Origin: Ramazzottius varieornatus
Lineage: Eukaryota > Tardigrada > Eutardigrada > Parachela > Ramazzottiidae
DNA length: 64,000 nt
NCBI GenBank assembly: GCA_001949185.1
Contig: BDGG01000011.1
Coordinates: 264,123-328,122 of the forward strand
Direction of reading: 5' to 3'
Numbering within the stretch: the stretch's first letter is position 1; the number at the start of each line of letters is the position of its first letter. The position numbers and the translations under genes were made by a program. A model generated the notes under the pieces. That model worked only from the letters and a program-made list of their open reading frames with translations. It was not told the origin of the DNA and ran no database searches. This document shows, one piece after another, positions 38,723 through 52,600 of this stretch.

Positions 38723-41224
38723 CTTTTGTTGTAATGACTAGCGACATGTTGGCCATGTTTCAAATGCTGCAGATGATGCGGTGGCCGCAGGCAGCCACTA
38801 TATCATGTCGCCATAATCTTCACGAGACATTGATATTAACGATCATCACCATCACGTCTTCTGTAAGGTTACGCACCCAACCATCTTGCCGTTCTGCTCG
38901 ACTTCTTCAACACCGAATAAATAATGGTCGTACTGGCGAATGTCTTCAAGAGGAATTTCGTGACCTGGACAGAATGAGGATCGTCTGCCGATAACAAGGA
39001 AGTGCCGCTGAAATTTGTGGAATGTACTCAAATATTGTGGTCACATGGAATGCTCTGAATCAACAGGGTCGCATTCCATATTCTGTCCGTTACTATGCGT
39101 ACACAAATGTGAAATAAAAAAAATACCGTACTGTTCTAGAATGACTCCCGGGAAAAGTGTACGTTTACGAATAACGGTGCGAGAAGAATTTCCATACAGG
39201 CGCGGTTTATGGAAGGTACAACGTTTTTGTGTGCTCGTTGACGCGTATCGAACTCAAACTCCCGTGGTGAAGACAATATGGCTTCTCATGCGTAAATTCT
39301 CGTGAGATTGAAGGACTCTTCATTCGAAAGGCATTCCAAGCGTAACATCTGGATTAACGCATTTATAGAGCTATACTGTGCCAGAGGAATGCTGGCAGGA
39401 ACCCGACCCGTATGGCCGCAACTCGAGCTCGGATCACAGTTACGAGGAGAAAGTTTAACGATGTCGCATCATTTTAATTACGCCATTTGCGGTCGAATGG
39501 CGTTATCATCTCATGAATTCGAAGATCGATGAAATGGATGTCCTGCTGAGCTCGAAAATTTTACCAACACAAAAGCGCGTGAAGATCCACCTGCACTGGT
39601 TTATGTGCACGAAGCAAACAGATAAGCTGGCTCGCCAATAGGCGGCGCATTTCCATCTTGTGTATCTTTTGACAGCAAAATTATTGGCGAGATAAGCACC
39701 GTTAGCAGCATCACGAAGGGATAAGAATGCCGGTCAGGACTTGGTTGACTCTGGCTAAACGGAAGCGTTTTCCTTCTTATCAGTAGAAGCTTCTGGCTGG
39801 TTTGATATGCGGCTACGGTTAGTGCGCATGCCGATAGTGGTAGAGGCGTATTTCCGCCTGTCGCTTCCACAAAGCTAATTTCCTTTTCACGGCCTGCGTG
39901 GCGGTCTCCCTTCAAATGGTAGGATAACAACAACTGTCTTTTCATCGATCGGCGCAACCTTGCCGCATGTGATCTTTTCCTAATTGACTCTTAGCGTTTA
40001 CTTTTGCATATCCGCAAATCGATCCTGCTCTTTGTTCGGTGAACTGGGCATCGGAACGCTTGCTGGGGGGGGGGGTGAAAGTATCAAAGACAGTATAGCG
40101 ATGCTTTAGGAGCACTGTGATGGAATGATGCGCTGTTTCAGCACTGCGGACATTTCTGATTTCCGTGTAGTCTGGATTGTTTACCTCATGGTCCACTTGC
40201 TCAAGCTGGATGAGCTCAAGATTTAGAAGGTCATATCGATCTTAATTGAAACATAACACCAAGTTGAACTTGAACTGTGACCAGTCGCCTCTTCTCTGAC
40301 TTTATACGCCATCACCTTTTGACCTGTTTCTTCTCTCTCAGAGTTTGGAAGCAACAGCGAGGATCAGATCACTTTCCCATCCATCAACATTGTGTGAAAT
40401 ATATTGGGCCATCGTTTACTTTTGATCCTTATTTCCTGATTGCCAGTTGACTTTCGCACTTGCCATGCGATCCTCCAACTGGCTGGCGTTACTGTATATT
40501 AATATTTCCAAACTTTATACAGTTGGCTAATCGAAGCGTTCCTGCATGTGCGTTCGATGGCCAGATATTAAAATCACGTTATATCGGTCTCACACATCTT
40601 TCCTACTGTTTGCCTTCCAGGCTGCAAAAAACGAGGCAGCTGCATTCCGTTGAGCGATTTTGTAATTACAATGTTCTTGCTCCTGAAAGACACGCATCGA
40701 TGACGGATGACTATCAATGGCTGTTGAGCGTGTTGCTAAAGTAAAAGGAGGACGATCTTGCCGTGCTTTGCGAGGCTTTGCCACACCTTCTTTTTGCTCT
40801 AGCATTTTGTACCACTGCAAATCGCCATTATTGCCGCCAGCGACGTAGCATTCAAACCATACTTCTACGGGCTGCCATTCAATATTTCGCCGCTGATGGA
40901 ATATATCTCGCTCAACGTCAAGATATCATGGTTGACTTGATGAATGGTGGTGGCTTATCGGCGTAGCCCATGTCTGCTCTCCCATATCGTTGTTGTTGCC
41001 TTCCGCAAGAAATTCATAATCAAATTATAATCAACCTCCTGTGTCAACGTGCCATGTTCACCCACCGGAAGCTCACTCGACACCTAATAAACCTAACATC
41101 TGATGCGGAATAAGGAGCGCCAGATTACTGAGGAGCGAATTGTTGCGGCACACTGAATTTTATCTTTGCACAGTTTCTGTTTCACTTCCGTGTTCGGGTT
41201 ATCCCCGCGACATAAGTCTTTCCG

Positions 41225-44200
41225 ATGGTTTTGATGGCTGGCCCGCGCAAATCCCTTCCCGGTCTGCACGACCATGCTTTGCATGGACATCGCAGTGAGG
41301 AGTCCATGCCGCTGAGCGAATCTGCGCTACTAGAGGACTCCCCTGTCCACATGAGCTCGCTGCGGACTCATGATGACCAGACACCGTCCATCCACACTAC
41401 GGCCACCACGGCCAGCACAGACTCCGCCGACATCGGTGAAATCTTACCAGACAATCTCCAACACGAACCCTTACCCCATCCCACTACCGGTTTGCTCAAT
41501 CATGGATGGGATTCCCCTACATTCTTGGGCCTCAGACCGAAAACCTCAAAGAAGGGTATGTCGAAAAAACCCAGTCACTTCTACCGATTGAATGATTAAG
41601 TCGGGTCTTCAGACTGGCCATGGAAACTACTTCAAGTGTGTTTTACCGGCTGGGAAGACGACCAGGCTAGCTCATCTGGAGGAAATACTGTCCAACTCGT
41701 AACAAGGTATGTGTAGGAAATAACTGTCGGCCTTTTAGGCGGGTCAAATTTCCGGCTGTATCTTCGACGGCACCGGACTTTCCTAGTCTCCGTCTCCTTG
41801 TGTCTACTAGCCTGGATAATATTCACCGTTGTAACGTTGTATACCTTGGCGAACCTACAAGCTCAGTGGCACAGGCAACTTGAGCTAGCTTCGTCGCAAT
41901 GCCCATGTCTTCCAGGCACCCTTGATTCCGGTACAGTATCCTCATTTAATATCTCATTTGCTTAGCCGGTTGTCTCCGCGTGAAGTCCTTCAGGGCCCAT
42001 GATGGTGTTATTTCCTTGACAGGCCGCAAGCAGAATGAAGTCGACAGGCTCACCAGTAATAACTGTAATTGCACAAAGGCTTCCAGCGCTGCTCCTACAG
42101 CTATAATACCCATGGATGAGAAAAAGGATAAGGAACCGGAAGTATGCACCACCTTCCAATGCGTTACCACAGGTTGGTGCGACGTGCCGTACATTATTCC
42201 TACATTAGCCCTGAAATATCACTACGTAAACCGCTAAATTTGGAATTTTCTTGTTACGATTTCCTGTAATCCGAAACTCTAACCAGAGAGTCTAAATCAT
42301 CACTTCGGTTTGCTCCTGTACTGGACAGGAAGATAAAAATGTTGCCGTTTATAACACAAGTGCTCGTAGATGTGCCACTGCAAAAGTTCGCTGCGTCCGC
42401 GCATCACGTTATTGTACACGTCAAGTACAACGACGGTCCGGCTTTACTGCCTGCTCAATGCCCCACGGGGGTGCATCGTGACTTACGCGCACGTACTGGG
42501 CGGACGCAACGAGAGTTTGCAGTATTTTCCGTGGTAATTTTTGTTTGTCATTAATCGTGTGTTAACCAAAGCTTTTGCCACAAGCTGGAAACTGCCTCTT
42601 GACAGCTCGTCTTCTGAATTGCATGTTAATGACGCACTGAAGCACGGACGATAATTTAATTATATTATAACGATAATGCATTGAGGCGTCAACATTAGGG
42701 CGGCAGTCAATCGTGTATATAGGATAAACAGCTGACACTACTGTATGTCAGTTGTTTCTGTCAACAAAGCCGTTGTTCCTGCAAATCTCCCCCGTGCATC
42801 CCTTCGCACACTCGGATGCATTCTTAGCGGTTGTTTGTCGCATGAAAGTGACAGGTGTCAAGCGCAGACGGCAACAAACAACTGACATGTGCAGCCATCG
42901 ACGATGAATCGCATAGAAGCTGATTTACACAACCATTGGAAATAGAGCTGTTGAAAGGACAATGACGTTGTCTGTCTTCTGTAGCGGCGCGTTTAATTTC
43001 CGCAATGGATTTCAACGTCGATCCCTGTGAAGACTTCTTCAACTACGCCTGCGCCAACTGGAATAAAGAGCACATTATCCCCGATGATCGCACATCCATT
43101 TCCACATTTGAAGTTATGGCCGATAAACTACAGATTCAACTACGACGTACGCCAAAATCATATGTCACTAATTACACTTTCAGATAAAAACCACTAGTGA
43201 TATTCAGGTCTTCTCGAGGACACATCACAGAATGGAAAGGTGCAAGACAATTCCACCAAGCTGACATCGCAAAACATTTCCGGAGACGCCATGAAAAAGG
43301 CGAAGGTGCGATAACTCATCAGCTAAGAATAGCCTTCCTCCACGCTCTTAGAGAAGTGTAAAAAATTGGTTCTCTGTACGCTCCTCCAGTGTAAACTACG
43401 GGACGGAGAACAAAAAGCAACAGGCCTTCCAGAGAAAGTAACTTGCGCTTTTCAGAATCGAAACGAGAACGCTTTTTCCAGGTGCTATTTGCCTCCTGTA
43501 TGAACGTCACTCAGATTGAGGTACAGGGCGATCAACCCTTACGGGACCTAATGCGGTCTTACGGACACTGGCCAGTAGCCACTTCCTTGTCCTCCATCCG
43601 CACTACCACCACCCCCATCAGCACGAACCCAGGTCCTTCTCAGTCTTCTCTTCCAGCCACCAACATGTCCGTGGAGGAGCTGCTGGCTTCCATCCACCGC
43701 GACCTCAATATTGTCATTGTCATTGATCAATGGGTTGGGCCGGATGATAAAGACTCGGAAAAACACATTCTACAGGTGAGGTGTATCTGTGAACTGTTAT
43801 TGTTACTTCCGTCTCACTTTGTCCATCATTGAGCAGATTGACCAGCCAGATTTCGCTCTGCCCAGTCGTGATCATTACGTTAATCCGCAATGGGCCAAAG
43901 ACTTGGAAGCCTATCTGCAATACATGGTCGACATTGCCGCCATCTTTGGACGCAATAGTGAGACCAGCAGTGGACGAGTGGATAAAACCATCCGACGGGA
44001 ACTACGCCAAGCACTTCAGCTGGAGATTGATCTGGCCAATGTACGCAAGCATCAATAACAGCGTCGAGCAACCGTAGAAAAATGCGCTGTTTGGGATTGC
44101 GAGACACCTGCTAAATGGAAAAACGCTTATTATCGACTCCGAAAGAACGATATTGAAATATCAGTAACGCAAGCAGATAGGTTATCCACGCCGTTCAGCC

Positions 44201-47133
44201 TTGTTTCCCTTAACGCTGCATCAGAAGAAAAATGAGAGCTGAGCAAACAAACTCGGCGTGATCAATTTGAGAAGCGGCGCACGCTCTTCGCTAGTTTTTC
44301 TGAAACCGTGCGCCACTTGGGAAAGCTCGATATGATCGATCACCGAACTGGCGCACTTGCCCAGCCAATAATACTCGAAACGTGCGCCACTTCAAAAATC
44401 ATCGTTGCCGAGTTTGTTCGCCGATCTCCCAAAAGCCTAGTTGCAATATCGGAAAATCCTGAGCTAGGTTATGATATTCCACAGGCTAGTTCACCCGAGT
44501 CAGAGCGTCAAGCAACCCGTAGCGCTCTGTACAACAAGATGACACTCGTCGAACTCCAACAAGAAACGCCCTCATTCAACTGGAGCCTATACTTCCGGAC
44601 CTTGTTAGGCTATTCCCTTAACTCAACCGAACCTATCGTGGCTTACGGTTTACCCTACCTGAAATCCGCCACCACCATTATCCGGAGGTACACCCGCCGG
44701 CAATTATGGAACTATGCATTGTGGAGAGTGGCCATGGAGTTGGTCCCCCACCTGTCGTCAGCATACCTGGAAGCCCGCGCTAACTTTCACAAGGTCCTGA
44801 TGGGCGTATCCCAGCAGCGGGCTAGATGGCAGCAGTGCATCGACTTTGTTAATGAGAAGATGGGCATGGCTACTGGCGCCCTCTTCATCCGTGAACATTT
44901 TAACCAACAGAGCAAGGACAAGGTACTTCCCCCTCTGAAACTCCATTCTATTAGCTTTCGCGTTTCCGTTTGATGAACGGTTTTTCAATAGGCGCTGGAA
45001 ATGATTCACATGATTCGGGAATCCTTCATCGAAATGGTTGATGAACAGACTTGGATGGAATCTGAAACGTCAAACAAGGCCCGAGAAAAGGTAGCGTGTT
45101 TTCGACATTGGAGGCTTCTGGTGTTCCCTGACTAAAATTTACCGGATCCTGCATCAGCACAATGATTGGGACACTCGGAACCCAGAAGGAAAAGCGCTGT
45201 TATGACCAGTTGAAATTTTTTAACCTTGGCGAATTTCTGCTGCCGAAGTCTCATTTCGTCTCTTGAAAAATTTAGGGTTCTGTAGTAATCGTCTGCTGCT
45301 TTTCAGGCTCAATTTATGAATGAGAAAATTGGATATCCCAACTTTTTGCTGAATACAACCGCACTCAACAAGGAATACGAAGCTGTAAGCCACCTGTTGC
45401 ACTACGCTTGAATTCAAACTTACAGAGCTGAAGCTTTGCCTGATTACAGCTGATCGTAACCGACGACGTCTTCGTGGTCAACGTCGCCCGCATATTAGGC
45501 TATCAGTCCAAGAAAAACGTCGACCGATTACGCCAACCTGTGGACGCTGAAAGGTACGAGATATTTTTCCGAAAAGAAGAAAAATTGACCCCCTGATTGA
45601 GTACCGGCTGAATACGCAGGTGGACAACGAGTGGGCCAGCCATCGTCAACGCTTTTTACAACCCGAACAAGAATGATATTGGTAAGGGCAAACTGTTCCG
45701 TGAATCATCTGATTTCCCCGCAAGTGCGCGGACCGCTTCCTCTGTTGCAGTTTTCCCAGCTGGTATTTTGCAGCCGCCCTTTTACAGCGCTTCATATCCA
45801 CGGTGAGTTCCTCTCGAAAATATTTACGTCCTGCCGAGATTTTCTGCAGGAAGAAGATTGCATGTACTCGACTTGGTTATCAACGTATATTAACGTATCT
45901 TAACGGATCGGGTTTTAGATCAATGAATTTCGGCGGTATTGGAGTTGTGGTCGGCCACGAAATATCCCACGGCTTTGATATGAAAGGTAACGTGAAGAAC
46001 CATGTAGTACATTCAAGTGCATATATACGGAGATACTGTATATGTTGCAGGCCGGCAGTTCGATCGATACGGTAACCTGAAAGAATGGTGGAACAACGTT
46101 ACCGCCGAGGCCTTCTACCGCAAAGCTGAATGCTTCGTGGACCAGTACTCGCAGTACATCGTCGACGAAGTCGGCCTCCATGTAAGTTCTAGAAAAGACC
46201 CAATGCCACGGGTAGTTAACCCCCATGAGACCCCGCATTTCTCTACCTTCGGCCATTACTTCTCATGGGTATTCAATCATTCATCAATTAACAATACCTT
46301 CTGTTTTTATTGCAGGTGGATGGCCGACTGACACTGGGAGAGAACATTGCCGATAATGGTGGGCTAAAGCAAGCCTATCGGGTACGTTGGCTGTTCCTGC
46401 TCTGCACGTCGGAAGATTTTGGACCGGTTGACCTGGGTGGTTGGTTTTCCTTGCAGGCCTATCATCGATGGGTTGCTCGTAATGGGGCGGAAGAACGCCT
46501 GCCCGGTTCCAATTTGACGCATGATCAACTCTTCTTTCTCAACTATGCCCAGATCTGGTGCGGCTCTATGCGCATCCAAGATGCTATGAACAAGATCTCG
46601 GCTTCCGTCCACAGCCCAGGACCCATCAGGTAGCACAGTCTGCTCGCTCGACATCCGTACATAATTACTTCGGTTTCAATTTGAAGCCTGCTAAATATTC
46701 AGCACACAGCAAGCCAGGCTAAAGGTCCAAATTACATAACACATGCATCACACCACGCTATGACTGATGTGATCCGTCGCACGCACTTGGCTGCAGTGGC
46801 CATGGCCAGCAGTATTGAAAGCTTCGAATAGGTTCTGTATTTGAAATCGTACAACTGTGTACGGATTTCGGGCGAGCGGGCTGTAGATTTTGAGTGCCTT
46901 TGAGAAGAACTGAATCAAGCGTCAAGGCTGGCACCAATAGGCTGTCACAAAACTAACCTTCGGTGAAGGCACTCTTTACTAACTTAAGTATGTATCAAGT
47001 ATTTATACATGGCAATGTCGTTGTCAGGGTTCTTGGACCGTTGTCCAACATGCCGGAATTCTCCAAGGCATTCAGTTGTCCTGCCGGTAGCCGCTATAAT
47101 CAGCCCGCTCACAGGCAATGCTCATTATGGTGA
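41225..47133 (+). CDS. Neprilysin-family zinc endopeptidase (M13)
   Basis: Type II membrane metallopeptidase that trims small peptides, including neuropeptides, outside the cell. Eighteen exons join in phase to 954 residues: 41225-41555, 41739-41930, 41966-42172, 42985-43146, 43208-43305, 43482-43775, 43837-44040, 44485-44922, 44992-45090, 45307-45384, 45450-45553, 45620-45681, 45751-45802, 45919-45986, 46051-46181, 46316-46381, 46457-46629, 47028-47133. Marks: a cytoplasmic tail of about 120 residues, one membrane helix (about 124-146), [33 protein letters not shown], zinc motif HEISH (787-791), GENIADNGG with third ligand E849 and D853, and the family's closing CSLW. All catalytic residues are present. 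Longer than the usual 750 residues because of the N-terminal tail and a Ser/Thr/Pro insertion after GHWPV. Intron 7 holds two palindromes. Confidence 0.95.
44260..44333. repeat. Dispersed palindrome, copy 7 (peptidase intron)
   Basis: Left arm GATCAATTTGAGAAGCGGCG is diverged; right arm CGTGCGCCACTTGGGAAAGC is consensus. Abuts copy 8. Confidence 0.7.
44334..44407. repeat. Dispersed palindrome, copy 8 (peptidase intron)
   Basis: Left arm GATCGATCACCGAACTGGCG; right arm AACGTGCGCCACTTCAAAAA, then ATCATCG. Tandem with copy 7. Confidence 0.65.
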
Positions 47134-49614
47134 CTCACTACGCTTCTTCTCCTCCTTGTTCTGCACCAATGGAATTTTCTCTATCGAGCTACTACCAAGA
47201 ATGTGCAGCTCTATTGACAGTCTTCAATGGTAGTGGACAAATTTTGTACTTGTCAAATCTAATGTAAAAACTTATTCGTCAAACCAAAGTTCTGTTTTTT
47301 TCTGCCAGAGCTCTTCTTTCTGGTATTTGTTTTATGACTTTTCATCCCGGTTACAGATTCTTCGCACAGCCATTACTGTATATCAGAAGAAAAATGGATC
47401 CGGTTGTGCTTGATTAAGACAGATGTTAATTTTTAATCCCTGCGTGTACATTGAATGCAGACATCTCTGCACGCAGGCTGCTCGAAAATCTATCCCAAGC
47501 GGTAGGCGTCGATTCAAGGCTGGGCTTCAACAGTTAGCGACTAGTGTGCTGGGAATAAAGGGGGCACGAAATTTGGGTATCTTGCATGGTGTAAAGCAAG
47601 AGTCATCAAGAGTGTTGTTCAACGAGCCATTCATCCGGAAAGGTGGCATGCTATCGTGACAATGAAGTTCTTAACTTCAGTAATCAACATCCCCGGCATG
47701 TAATGCGCAACGTCACTCGTCAAAATGAAGAGATGGGTGTGAACAGACGCGGCCATGCGAGACCGCCATGTCGGAATTTGCCCATCTTCCTCACTCCCAC
47801 GTTGTAAACACGGAACTAAGCTTTCCAAGCAGACTTCGAAGCTCAAGTGCTGCCGAAAGTTAGTGCAGCCATGACGTTACATTGCGGGCGTTATCTCATG
47901 TAGCCAGTCTACGTCTGCAGAAGTGGGACCAGGTTACCAGGAAAACGTATACCTGTGGCTTCTTAATATCATACGACAGCTCACAAGGGGATTATTCCAA
48001 TCCTTCGCCGCCTCTAATCCCCAAACTGACAACACAGGTGGAAAGGAGAGAGTCTCTTCCACAATCTAAGCCGAAAACCTAGTCATCGTACCGTTCCTGT
48101 AAGAAACTGCGGGAGGCCGAAGTAAAGAACATTCGACTGAACCAGCACAATCAGCCTTGAGGTCCATTCTATAACGACTGAGTTTTCGTCTTCAGTAATC
48201 AACATCCCTCCGCAACATTAAGAGTTGGGGGGAAGGGGGTGTCGCATGACAGGTTGGTTTTCTCGGTGTTCGGTCGCACTCGCCCGGCCTTCCCAGTGGT
48301 TGGAACCACTAGCTAATTACACTACGAGGGAAGGGTTGTAAGAATAGCTATCCCATACCGGGTCTGTAAAGTTAGCCGTCCAAGTTCGCCTGTTCTCTCC
48401 TGCTTACTCCCAATGATTTATGGATAGATCGATAGATCGATAGATGAAATAATGGGCTATCGAATGATTTTAGGTACAGTCAACGTGAAGATTCGAAGAA
48501 TCCAAGAGATCCGCAATTAAGAAACGTTGAATCCCATGTTGAAAAGCGAAGACTGACAATCAAACGGTCAATCAAGCGGAAGACGCTACAGCCGTGGCTA
48601 ACTTTACAAACCCGGTATGGGGCGGCTAAGTTTACGACCTTTACCTTGTACTGTTTATGCGTCTGTAATTCGCTGTGCGACATTCTTACTTGTCAAACCT
48701 AGTACCTCGATTCAGGCCACAGTGACGTCACCACCGCGGGAAGATCTGTCCACTTTTCCCGCCCTTCATGGCTCTATCTGCAGCAGCAGACCTGTATACA
48801 ATTTTCTGTTGAAATGTTTTTGTTTGGTGCAGTCTTTCCTTATGTAATGTGGATAAGACCTCCCCGTCGTTTGAAAGGGTGAGCATAGATTAAGGCTATC
48901 ATCTGAGCAGCGGGAGGTGTGGATTCGTTGACTGGAGCAACAAAACTCAGTGGAATAACAGACCTCCACCGCGGCTCTCTGGAGAGTTGATGTTATTATT
49001 TTTCTTGAATTAGACTGTTTGCCACCGAGCGCCGCTGGATGATTGTTCGAGCTTGCGGCTGGGTAGCTCTCTATAATTTGGATGGAGGTTGTCAAACAGC
49101 TGACCTTCAAGTCCTTAAATACCCAGCATGACAGTCTGAATGATGGGTATGCAGATTTGACTTTAATCGTGCGCGTCATAATTACTCAGATGCACCATAG
49201 CCAAAGGGAGACCTAGACAGCTATCATTCCCGCGTTCCACTGTACGTGCCAGCACCAGTGTACTCTTCCCGCGGCTGCCGCAGGTTCGCTGGATTGGCTT
49301 GCCCGCAAGCATACTTCCTCGCGTACCACGCAACCCGCCCTTCTCATTATGGACCGCATTACGCTCCGACACCCATCATTCCATCCCATTTCATTAAGAT
49401 AACTTTTCACGTTGTACCCGTCGGCGTGTGGTGCCTCTCAGCTTCCACACTATCTTGTGATTGTTTCTCCCACTACGTTTCGGGAATTCTTTCAGTTCGA
49501 GTCATAATGTACATCGCTAATACTGTGCGAACATTGATTCTTCGAACGCATATCTGGACAGACCTAAGCTTCCTACATTGCGAGGAGCGGGAACACGGAG
49601 GTTGAGGGGCTTGG
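47134..49614. other. Between peptidase and receptor genes
   Basis: 2.5 kb with no recognisable gene. A short direct repeat (CTTCAGTAATCAACATCCC) occurs near 47676 and near 48193. A GATAGATC-type microsatellite lies at 48422-48445. Promoter of the receptor gene expected at the right end. Confidence 0.45.
48422..48445 (+). repeat. GATAGATC microsatellite
   Basis: About three units of GATAGATC. Confidence 0.7.
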
Positions 49615-52600
49615 ATGGTTCGAGATGATGCAATGAATGTGGATGTTTCAGATTTCAGTCCGCCCAGAAAACAAAAATTCAACGACTCTTTTGACGTCGA
49701 CCTGTTAAAAATGACCACGTCTACCTTCACTGAGAGTCCTTCCTCTCAGCACGACCCATCTTTGTCCAACAATGCTTTCCGTCCCTGCGAGGCACTCCAT
49801 CAAAATTGGACATCGCCTATCGAGGAAATTGCCACCTTCATCACGACGTACAACCCTCATTACTTCACCAACCGACCGTGGATCATTAGGTGCGTACGTA
49901 CCTCATCACCATCATTTTCAAGTACATCGTTCCAACATCTGCGCAAGTTAGTACTTCAAACTGAACGTTACTCCTCTTTATCAGTGGTCTGTTCCTGCTG
50001 GCCGTAATTGGGTTGGTGGCCAACTGTGCGGTCATCTGCTACATAGCCTGCCTGAAACGTGCTGGCCACATGTCGGCCTTGAACTTGCTGGTTCTCCAGC
50101 TGGCCGTGGCCGATACCCTAGTCTGCCTCTTCTGTCTTCTGGCCGACGCCATCTGGAACATCACCATGAAATGGAATGGCAGCACTGAACTTTGCCGGTT
50201 CGTCAAGTTCATGCAAATGTTCAGGTACATGCATCAGCACCTTCTGAGCCATTCGCGGTTTGGCCTTGTAAAAGCAATTAGTGACAAGTGAGACGCCCAC
50301 GATTTTTTCTCGGCCCATCCAGGGCAGTGTTCCGACCTTCACCGAAATTAGTCTATCCTCACTTGCCAGATTGGCGCTAATTTACATATGGTTAAAAGAA
50401 AATACCAGGCAGTTACCGCAATTTAGGGGCCAGTAGGCTGATTTAATTATGATAAGATTCCATTTGAGATTTGCCCAATATTTCCCTTTTGCACACATGC
50501 AACGGCTGGCTGGCAAATTGCACCACCGTTGCTTCACGCTACGGGTTCATGTGGACGGATTACTTCCGTTTCCGGCAGCCCTTTCACGCTTCGGCTTTCG
50601 CAGAGGACGACTCTTTTGAAGAGCGGATTTCTGGCCTAAAATGCCTGCACCCTCCGTCTTGACAAACCAAATCTCCACTCTGAAGGACACACACTCTGCA
50701 CTTCGTCCCTATAAGCTTTCTCACAAAGCCCATGAAACGCAGTTGAGTTCACTTTTGAACAAACCCGAACACTCTCCAAGAGATAAGAGGAACGATGGAG
50801 AGAAAGGAACTGATCTGAAAAGCAGAGATGTAAATCTGGATAGTCGCCTGTCTCCTCGTGTTATCAAGGAGGTTTCCTATCTGCAGAAGCATCTGCTCGA
50901 TCCTGTTGGTAAAGTAGCCGGAAGTGAGTCGATGTTGAAGTGATGGTGATGAGCACGAATGTCGTGCCGGATGACGCCTTAATTCTTCGAGAGAGCAGAG
51001 TGCTAACTTAATTAGTCCGTTGTTGTCTTCTTCTGGACATTAGTGTGGTAGGACATTCCTAGAACATTTACGAGAGACATTTAATTGAGGGTACACCTAG
51101 ATTGAGTAACTTCCCTTTCGCTCATAATCGATTACCGTCCTCCGTTGCACGACATTATATAATATTAGCCTCGATTACCAGTTACGGAGGTTACGCCTCT
51201 ACAAGGGATTCGACATCCAAGAACCAGGAAGCGACATCGTTGCGTCATTTTGAACGAAGATTGATAATTAATTTTCCTAGTTGTCTATTACACGACGCCT
51301 TGTTGCAGTTTATACGCTTCCACCATGATCCTGACAGGAATGACCGTGGAGCGTTGCATTAACGTGACTTATCCCTTGTCCTTATCGCGCGCAGATGCTG
51401 CGCTTTCACGTTCTCGCATCATCTCCGTCGCCGCTTGGCTTCTCGCCGCCCTTTGCAGTATTCCTCAAGTACGAAGAGAGCAGTCACATTCAACTGTTGA
51501 GATGAGAGCCTCCCAACACGAAAGCTTGCCAGAAACTAAATTCATACGTTTCTCTGTCGTTCAGGCAATCATCTTCCACGTGGAAAGAGCCCCCACCTGC
51601 ACGGACTTTCACCAGGTAGGAATATTATTTTTCCTTCCACGAACTAAACCTCAATTGAATCGCAAAACAAATTCATTTTGACAAACCTTTTGAAGAATAA
51701 AAGGGAACGTGGGACGTGGGAAAGGATTCACCCAGATCGTATCCCCAAGTGGCGCACGCCCACCGCAGTAACAAGGAGAATGTGCGTCACTTGGGACAAC
51801 GATCTGAGCGAGACCGTCTGACAACTTCCCAAAGAAGAAATTACGAAAAATAAAAATTATAAGACAGAATTTAAAGCTATGAAAGAAAATGAATACATAG
51901 TGATATGAAAATTGATATGTTCTTTTCTGTAGTGCGTTACGCACGGAGCCTACAGTTCCCGACTTCAAGAAGTGGCCTACACCATGTCGACGTTGTGCAT
52001 AATGTTCGTTATTCCTCTCATCATCTTTGCGGCTTGCTTCATCATCTTCTTGAAGACGTCCCAAGAATCCCGGATTGCGCTAGGTATTTACTGAGTTTAG
52101 TCCTATTCAATGCATGCTTCACCCATCAGCGACCAACGCTGGTCAAATGGCTGATCGAATTACCCTCGATCACAAAAAGTCCCACAATCCGTAAGGTTCA
52201 AATGCCCTTATCGGTTACACGCACGATGAGAAATTACGGGCCAGGTCTTTTCGCTACAGCGGTACGGAAGCACGTACGTAACTTGATTGAATTTCCATGC
52301 TGCTATCTTTCCCATAATTTCTCGTCGTGGTGTACGAGGTACTGTCAAACAACAAAGGGGCAAACAAAACAGGCAGGATTAATTTTTCCGATATTGACTG
52401 CGGTAAGCTATATTGATGAATGGAAGGTCTCGGAAGGGATCTTTAAATGCCGTAATTCCCAAATCCAAGCATAACGCTAAGTAATGCCCAAAACCAAACG
52501 CAACACTAAAATTGTGGAAATGCCTCCTCGAATACGAAAAACTGTGTAGATGAAAAGCTGGAAGAACACAATAAAATCTTGGTACTTTTAAAAATCTGAA

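Larger units (their letters stand above)
37958..41224. other. Mostly empty stretch between MTF-1 and the peptidase gene
   Basis: 3.3 kb with AT-rich 3' sequence after MTF-1, one possible small minus-strand gene (38108-38395), a partial palindrome copy, and an 11-G run at 40065-40075. Other frames are short and unrecognisable. The right end should hold the peptidase promoter. Confidence 0.4.

Noticed and set aside
48265-48330. Hairpin-rich stretch as a possible tRNA gene
   Set aside because: No GGTTCRA T-arm and no seven-pair acceptor stem could be drawn.
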